From Niabella beijingensis (GTDB lineage Bacteria; Bacteroidota; Bacteroidia; Chitinophagales; Chitinophagaceae), in contig NZ_JAIQDI010000001.1 of the NCBI RefSeq assembly GCF_020034665.1, forward strand, positions 2,666,001-2,730,000: 64,000 nt of DNA. Direction: 5' to 3'. Made by a program: the position numbers and the translations under genes. Under the pieces are notes generated by a model that was not told where the DNA came from, made no database searches, and was given only the letters and a program-made list of their open reading frames with translations. Positions 59,230 to 64,000 of this stretch are shown piece after piece. Numbering within the stretch: position 1 is the first letter of the stretch; each line of letters starts with the position of its first letter.

Positions 59230-59350
59230 AGGACGAAACAAAGTAGCTTACTATGGCAGTAAGCATCTGCTTTGAAATGGGTACATACCTGGGTACATTT
59301 AACGGAACCAACGGCTGAGCAAAGATTGGCTGTTCGAGACAAATTATTAG
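59230..59350 (+). pseudogene. Decayed second copy of the 3' end of the lipoprotein gene
   Basis: GCTTACTATGGCAG and then TACCTGGGTACATTT and AAAGATTGG match the last ~140 bases of the lipoprotein gene (53050-53183), with a deletion of about 20 bases after TATGGCAG and scattered substitutions. In frame it still reads TYLGTFNGTNG before a stop codon replaces the Trp codon. It is 6.1 kb away from the intact copy and in the same orientation. Confidence 0.75.
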
Positions 59351-59411
59351 TGGTAGAAAAGACACCTGCTTAAATAGGCCCTTATGAAAAGATAATACTT
59401 GTTTAATCTTA

Positions 59412-59429
59412 TGTTAATGATATGTTAAT
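59412..59429 (+). promoter_or_regulatory. Phased TGTTAAT repeats upstream of the M57 protease gene
   Basis: TGTTAAT occurs at 59412 and 59423, 11 bp apart, and a related TGTTTAAT stands one step upstream (59400). This spacing suits an OmpR/PhoB-type regulator. The reverse complement, ATTAACA, is close to the GTAACA units before the TonB receptor. Confidence 0.4.
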
Positions 59430-59484
59430 ATGGCTGATGTATATTACATATAAATATTACCTCCCAAACTAAAAACACAAAACC

Positions 59485-60615
59485 ATGAAAAAATTAAAAC
59501 AACTTGCTGTCCTTATCATTTTTACTGCATTTATCGGATGTAAGAAAAATGATTTTTCGGAAATCAAAAAAGATGATAAGAATGAGCTCTCGGCAGTGCT
59601 GCAAAATTTTTTAAAGAGTAATAGCCTTAGTTCAAAAGATGTCCAGGAAAATGATGATTATTTTATTGTAGACGGAGATATATTAATATCTAAATCAGGA
59701 TTGAAGAAAATAGCAGCTACCTCTCCCAGACAGGTATCTACGAATAATACAGTGCAGGGAAGTTTAACAAATATCACAATTGGGTTTTACGATGCAACAC
59801 CTTCTCAATTCAGTGCTGACGATAGCCGATGGTTTTACACGATTAGAAGGGCTGTTGACGCCTGGAATACGATCAGCAGTTGCAGGATAAACCTCATACA
59901 TGTTTACAATAACATGTATGCACCCTACCCTTCGCTGAATGTTGATATTCTGGTTGTTCCGGAAAACCTTGGTTCTGGCAACTTTGGACAAGGCGAATGG
60001 CCCACACAAGCTGGTGCACCAGGAAATAGAATTAAAGTCAATCCTTATACAGCAAATACTGATGGCTCACCCAGAAGTCAGGATCAAGATGTATACATGC
60101 TTATACATGAAATAGGGCACTGCCTGGGTTTGCGACATACTGACTGGTTTGTAGAGGGTGCAGGAACTATAGGAGCCAACCCGATTCCCGGAACACCCTC
60201 ATCTGGCGCCTCAACAGATGATGCAAGTTCTGTAATGAATTCGGGAAGACTGGGCACCAGTTATGGCTGGGGGGCCTATCCTTCAGATGGAAGATTTTCT
60301 TCCTATGACAAGGTTGCTGCCAGGTATTTATATCCATTGGGAAATAGCGGATACACATTTAAAACAGTAATTAATGGGCCAACCTCCGGATCTGTAAGTC
60401 AAACGTTAATTATGACGTCGGGTGCTGGCGCTGATAATTATGGACATGAATGGCGGGAACTTGATGCCAGCGGAAATATACTGTACGGGCCTTACCAAGC
60501 AGGTGCACAAATAGAATTTTCAATGCCCAACCCCGGCACATACTTTCTTGAGACAAGAATTATAAATGGCGAACTACCAGGAGAATGGATACGAAAGACG
60601 GTTGTTTTTAATTAG
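59485..60615 (+). CDS. Lipoprotein metalloprotease of the M57 (HEIGH) family
   Basis: This is a 376-residue lipoprotein (QLAVLIIFTAFIGC, lipobox Cys). After a propeptide-like stretch the catalytic domain carries the zinc motif HEIGHCLGLRHTD near residue 210 and a Met-turn in SSVMNSGRLG. The HEIGH sequence with His-Thr-Asp fits the dual-action HEIGH metallopeptidases of Bacteroidota (PF12388). The last 100 residues form a beta-sandwich (GPTSGSVSQTLIMTSGAGA, GTYFLETRIINGELPG). AT-rich codon use sets it apart from its neighbours. It probably acts on proteins at the cell surface; substrates are unknown. Confidence 0.9.
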   Translation: MKKLKQLAVLIIFTAFIGCKKNDFSEIKKDDKNELSAVLQNFLKSNSLSSKDVQENDDYFIVDGDILISKSGLKKIAATSPRQVSTNNTVQGSLTNITIGFYDATPSQFSADDSRWFYTIRRAVDAWNTISSCRINLIHVYNNMYAPYPSLNVDILVVPENLGSGNFGQGEWPTQAGAPGNRIKVNPYTANTDGSPRSQDQDVYMLIHEIGHCLGLRHTDWFVEGAGTIGANPIPGTPSSGASTDDASSVMNSGRLGTSYGWGAYPSDGRFSSYDKVAARYLYPLGNSGYTFKTVINGPTSGSVSQTLIMTSGAGADNYGHEWRELDASGNILYGPYQAGAQIEFSMPNPGTYFLETRIINGELPGEWIRKTVVFN

Positions 60616-60669
60616 TGACACTAAATTGTATCTAATTAGCCAATCTCTGCTCTCTGGATACACGATTTC

Positions 60670-60697
60670 AAAAGAGAACCGACAACGGTTCTCTTTT
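60670..60697 (+). terminator. Terminator of the M57 protease gene
   Basis: AAAAGAGAACCG and CGGTTCTCTTTT are perfect 12-bp arms around ACAA, followed by GTTTTT. Confidence 0.85.
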
Positions 60698-60928
60698 GTT
60701 TTTAAGATAAAATAAATGAACACTGCAGTGCTTCTTGCCCTGCCAGCTGCCAGTGTCCATTTTGCACTGGGCTATGCATACCGGCGCCCGTGTGACCTTC
60801 CCGTACTGATAGGAAATACCGAAGATCTGTGGTTGGGGGGCTCTCGTCCGTTCGGCCACCTGGTGCCCCGCAAAACGAACAGCTACTTTAAAAAATGATA
60901 CAGTGCTTTAAAGAAATGCCATCACTTG

Positions 60929-62125
60929 CTACGGATGATACGCATATGCCACTTCATAATTCACATTCTTTAATTGCGGCAGCAGGGCACCCATGGGAAT
61001 GTCTTCTTTCTGTGGCGTGGGTTCGCAAACGGAATATTGCTCCCCGTTAAAAAGGATGGAAGTGCCAACCGGTTTATCCAGCTTAACAGCAATGGTAACA
61101 TGCTGCGGATATACCAGCACGATCATGGGGCGGTTGTAAATTTCTTTTACCAGGTAAAAAAAGAACAGTACCCGGTCCTCGCAGTCGCTGCCATCATACA
61201 GCAGGGTCTGCTCGGGGGTCAGCCGCTTTTCCTGTCCGAACTGGCGGGTGTCTTCCTCAAAGGGAAATGCATACCGGGTAAACCGCATCAGGTAATCCAC
61301 TCCGTTTTTTACGGAGAGCCCTTTGAGTTCTTTTTTAAGCAACGGGATCAGGGAGGCCTGCGTGGCATTACTGAGCGGAATGGAAAAATAAGCGCTGTAG
61401 TCGACCGTAGGATAATTGGCAAAAAGCGTTTTTATCTGGGGATTCACCTTCACTTTATAATCATAATCCTGGTTGTAGATGGAGACCCTGAGATCACGGG
61501 TTATATAATCCGTTGTTTCAAACCGGGGCAGCTTGGTTACCTTATAGGAAAAAGAGCGCTGCTGCTGCGGAACGGCCAGCGCCACTTCCTGGAACGGATT
61601 TTTTTCAAAATCGATATTGCTGCCATAGTCATGGTAATTGAGGCAAACATATTGCCTGCCCCCCTTCATCCGGTAAGGGATATTGTAAATATTCTCATCA
61701 CTTTGTATGTAAAACAGTAACTGCCGGCCACGCAGCGCCAGCATGGGGTCAAACCCGGATTGCAGCATAAAATACCACTTGTACAGGGTATAGCGGATGT
61801 AATTTTGTTCCTTCGGACTGATCTGCTGTGCTGCCGCGCGTACCAGCTGGTAATACAGCCAGTCGTCGGCCCCCTCCTCCGCCTCATATTTTTTTAAGGC
61901 GGCAATAACAGCAGAATAATCCTTTTGCCGGATGGAGGTATAAAAGGTACGGATACTGGAATCGGACAGCCGGCCCTCATCAAAATCCACAAACTGTGCT
62001 TCATCATAGGCAAACCGGATACTGTCTCCATAAAACAGGAAGCGCACCGTTTTATCGGCATTGCCTGCCTGTAAAACCGCGGGAAAAAACAGTAAACTGC
62101 ACCATATGAGGAACACGTTTTTCAT
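60929..62125 (-). CDS. Secreted transglutaminase-like protein
   Basis: This is a 398-residue protein with a signal peptide (KNVFLIWCSLLFFPAVLQAG). The C-terminal third shows a transglutaminase/papain-like core: LTPEQTLLYDGSDCEDRVLF with the catalytic Cys in SDCEDR, IVLVYPQHVTIAVKL with the His, and YSVCEPTPQKEDIPMG with a final acidic site. The N-terminal 250 residues are of unknown fold, with helices before and strands after residue 140. It may crosslink or cleave cell-wall or surface proteins. It lies downstream of the SusD-like gene on the same strand and might be linked to it in function. Confidence 0.75.
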   Translation of the reverse strand: MKNVFLIWCSLLFFPAVLQAGNADKTVRFLFYGDSIRFAYDEAQFVDFDEGRLSDSSIRTFYTSIRQKDYSAVIAALKKYEAEEGADDWLYYQLVRAAAQQISPKEQNYIRYTLYKWYFMLQSGFDPMLALRGRQLLFYIQSDENIYNIPYRMKGGRQYVCLNYHDYGSNIDFEKNPFQEVALAVPQQQRSFSYKVTKLPRFETTDYITRDLRVSIYNQDYDYKVKVNPQIKTLFANYPTVDYSAYFSIPLSNATQASLIPLLKKELKGLSVKNGVDYLMRFTRYAFPFEEDTRQFGQEKRLTPEQTLLYDGSDCEDRVLFFFYLVKEIYNRPMIVLVYPQHVTIAVKLDKPVGTSILFNGEQYSVCEPTPQKEDIPMGALLPQLKNVNYEVAYAYHP

Positions 62126-62206
62126 AACTCCGGAATCTATCCAAGTTACAAAAATTAATGATTATTTAATATTAAATTTTGGAAAGAACGGGGGAAAGCA
62201 ATATAA

Positions 62207-62232
62207 AAGCCGCCTCAAAAGAAGCGGCTTTA
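62207..62232 (-). terminator. Terminator of the SusD-like gene
   Basis: AAAGCCGC and GCGGCTTT pair around a 10-nt loop. On the minus strand the stem is followed by a T-rich stretch. It lies 21 bp after the SusD-like stop codon. Confidence 0.65.
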
Positions 62233-62252
62233 TGAAGAAATGCAACGGTTGA

Positions 62253-64000
62253 TCAATATCCCGGGTTCTGCACCAGGGAGGTATTCTTATTCATTTCATC
62301 CCGGCTGAGCGGGGCATAATACATCTTATTAAGCCATTTCCGGTTCTCATGTGCCTCATTCACCACCGGGGTATAGGTATAATTGTAGATATTATTATCA
62401 TGCCGGTAGGTATTTGCCAGTTGCTGCCCGGGTTTAAAGTTGCCCACCACATTGATAAAAGTGAGTTTACGGCCTACGGTCTCCTGCGGGATCAGCCAGC
62501 GCCGCACATCAAAATACCGCTGCTCTTCATAGGCCATTTCCACTCTTTTTTCATTACGGTAGCGCTTTTTAAGGGCATCACCGGCATCGGTAACGGCCGG
62601 CATGCCGGAACGGTAGCGGATCCGGTTCAGCCATTCGCGGGCCTCGCCGTCTTCTTTCAGCTCAATACAGGCTTCTATATAATTGAACACGGCTTCCGTA
62701 TACCGGAAGAAGGGCCAGGGAATGAGCTGCTTGGTATTGGCATCCACGATCTTGGGGTCGGGGTCGATAAACTTGCGCATATAATAACCGGTGCGGCTTC
62801 CGTTCCAGTCCTCGATGGAGCTGCTGCGGGTATCGAGCCCGTTAAAAGTGGTTTTGGCACCGCTAACCATAAGGTCGTATTGCCCGGTCTGGATCTGGTT
62901 GGCGGGGTCCACATTTCCCGAGATCAGGTTACGGGGCTTCCAGTCGGCACCATCATACAGGATGGTGGCATAGAAGCGCGGGTCCCGGCCGGTATAGGGG
63001 CTGGCCTTTTGTGCCGGATTGCTCCAGCTGAAGGGGGTACCGTCGGCCATTTCATAATCATCTGCCAGCAGCCCGATCGGTGTGTTCCCGGCCCAGTTGT
63101 GATAGCCGTTAGGACCGTTGTACTGGGCGATGCTGACACCTCCCCCCGTATTTACATTGAGGTTATAGTAACGGCCAAAAATCACCTCTGAACCGGCATT
63201 GGCATCCATACCCAGCGCCTTGCTGTAACCACTCATGGCAATGGACATATAATTGGTTTTGCCCTCGGCGGCCGAAACCTTGGCATTGAGGTTGAGTTTA
63301 TACCCTGTGCCCATGTCCATCACCTGTTTTGCCGCCAGTTTTGCTGCAGTCCAGCGCGCGTCACGGTCGCCGCCGGCATAGCCGAACAGCTCCGGTTTGG
63401 GATGACTGGCCAGCTCGGGGATTTTTGTTTTTGCCAGGGGCAGATAGGCCAGGTCGCTGGCGGCATACAAAAGGATCCGCGACTTTAACGCCAGGGCTGC
63501 CAGCACGCTGGCCCTTCCTTTGTCCATTTGTGTTTTATTGATCAGCCAAATTGCGGTATCACAGTCGGCAATGATAAAGTTCACACACTCTTCAAAGGTG
63601 TTCCGTGTTACACTATAATCCTGGTTCAGATCATATGCCTTGGAAATAAGGGGTACGCCGCCATAGTAGCGCAGCAGCTGATGGTAAAAGTAGGCCCGGA
63701 GAAAATGCGCCTCTCCCTTCAGCCGGTTCGCCAGTGCTGTATCGATCTTTGGCTCCGCCAGTTTCTCCAATGAAATATTGGCAGCACGGATATTATCGTA
63801 AAGATTCTTCCAGCTGTAACTGCCGGGGATCCACCCCGTGCTGCTGGGACTGGAGCTGCCTTCCATTACTGTGTTGATGTCCCGCCCGGTATGTGTAAAG
63901 GTGGCTTCGTCGGTGAGCGATGCCAGCATCTGCTCATCAAAACCACCCACGCCCAGTCCGTACACGCCGGTACCACCGCTGTAAATGCCCGTAACAAAAG
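62253..64000 (-). CDS. RagB/SusD-family outer-membrane lipoprotein, 5' part outside the window
   Basis: The frame is open to the window end, so the N-terminal part with its lipid anchor is missing. The visible 582 residues show the SusD TPR core (RLKGEAHFLRAYFYHQLLRY, ASVLAALALKSRILLYAASD) and the C-terminal RNEKRVEMAYEEQRYFDVRR and VFNYIEACIELKEDGEAREW of this family. The glycan-binding partner SusC-type receptor probably lies just beyond 64 kb upstream in transcription. The protein would capture a glycan or glycopeptide on the cell surface. It ends at the terminator at 62207-62232. Confidence 0.92.
   Translation of the reverse strand, partial: FVTGIYSGGTGVYGLGVGGFDEQMLASLTDEATFTHTGRDINTVMEGSSSPSSTGWIPGSYSWKNLYDNIRAANISLEKLAEPKIDTALANRLKGEAHFLRAYFYHQLLRYYGGVPLISKAYDLNQDYSVTRNTFEECVNFIIADCDTAIWLINKTQMDKGRASVLAALALKSRILLYAASDLAYLPLAKTKIPELASHPKPELFGYAGGDRDARWTAAKLAAKQVMDMGTGYKLNLNAKVSAAEGKTNYMSIAMSGYSKALGMDANAGSEVIFGRYYNLNVNTGGGVSIAQYNGPNGYHNWAGNTPIGLLADDYEMADGTPFSWSNPAQKASPYTGRDPRFYATILYDGADWKPRNLISGNVDPANQIQTGQYDLMVSGAKTTFNGLDTRSSSIEDWNGSRTGYYMRKFIDPDPKIVDANTKQLIPWPFFRYTEAVFNYIEACIELKEDGEAREWLNRIRYRSGMPAVTDAGDALKKRYRNEKRVEMAYEEQRYFDVRRWLIPQETVGRKLTFINVVGNFKPGQQLANTYRHDNNIYNYTYTPVVNEAHENRKWLNKMYYAPLSRDEMNKNTSLVQNPGY

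Larger units (their letters stand above)
58873..59484. other. 612-bp gap with repeat fragments and a gene remnant
   Basis: The gap holds the terminator at 58927, a degenerate third copy of the 450-bp repeat family near 59155-59225, the remnant of the lipoprotein gene at 59230-59350, and a promoter region with TGTTAAT repeats at 59412. No intact gene is seen. Confidence 0.6.

Noticed and set aside
60716..60898. 60-codon open frame after the M57 gene
   Set aside because: It starts right after the terminator, has no domain, and a similar-length frame exists on the opposite strand; it looks like chance.

Overview
The window looks like chromosomal DNA of a Bacteroidota member, most likely of the family Chitinophagaceae (genus not determined). 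The reasons are a RagB/SusD lipoprotein, TonB-dependent receptors with carboxypeptidase-regulatory-like N-termini, LytS/LytTR two-component genes, a T9SS-type secreted repeat protein, an ECF sigma/RskA-like pair, an S46 dipeptidyl-peptidase, candidate promoters of the TAnnTTTG type, few Shine-Dalgarno sequences and a tRNA without an encoded CCA. Most of it is ordinary, moderately GC-rich core sequence with compact operons and clear hairpin terminators. No transposase, integrase, phage gene or CRISPR array was seen.

Layout. 0-6.6 kb: esterase (cut by the window edge), metallophosphoesterase, DUF202 membrane protein, beta-lactamase-type serine hydrolase, then two divergent HxlR pairs (HxlR/YceI and SDR/HxlR). 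7.1-12.6 kb: an imuA-imuB-dnaE2 mutagenesis cassette behind a palindromic operator, closed by a perfect 38-bp palindrome shared with a convergent tRNA-Thr(CGT). 12.8-16.4 kb: ECF sigma factor, anti-sigma factor, two Ferritin_2 proteins and a Trp-rich secreted repeat protein. 16.5-26.7 kb, mostly minus strand: thioredoxin-reductase-like enzyme with a 33-bp palindromic operator, RCC1-repeat surface protein, a TetR-controlled thioesterase/DUF1572 unit with two matching operators, dGTPase, two unknown membrane proteins and a Gfo/Idh/MocA oxidoreductase. 26.8-35.4 kb: LytS/LytTR pair, TlpA-like protein, outer-membrane beta-barrel protein, and a second ECF sigma/membrane protein pair. 35.5-39.3 kb: PadR-PspC operon and a 2-hydroxyacid dehydrogenase. 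39.3-40.3 kb: four tandem 240-bp non-coding repeats. 40.3-46.6 kb: S46 peptidase, dipeptide-epimerase-like enzyme, two small secreted unknowns and galE.

46.7-53.2 kb forms a probable phosphate unit: a DUF47 (PhoU-like) protein and a PiT transporter diverge from a TonB receptor and lipoprotein whose promoter carries three GTAACA repeats in 11-bp phase, a Pho-box-like layout. 53.2-59.4 kb is the accessory part of the window. It holds two paralogous unknown proteins, an orphan EndoU/BECR-like toxin candidate, a small XRE protein, a class II Fic protein enclosed by 450-bp direct repeats, and several families of palindromic repeats. It ends in a decayed second copy of the 3' end of the lipoprotein gene that borders it on the left. 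59.4-64 kb: an M57 (HEIGH) metalloprotease, a transglutaminase-like protein and a SusD-like gene cut by the window end.

Starts were moved to the most plausible ATG where a longer frame began with TTG or GTG. Functional names come from motifs read by eye. No database search was run.
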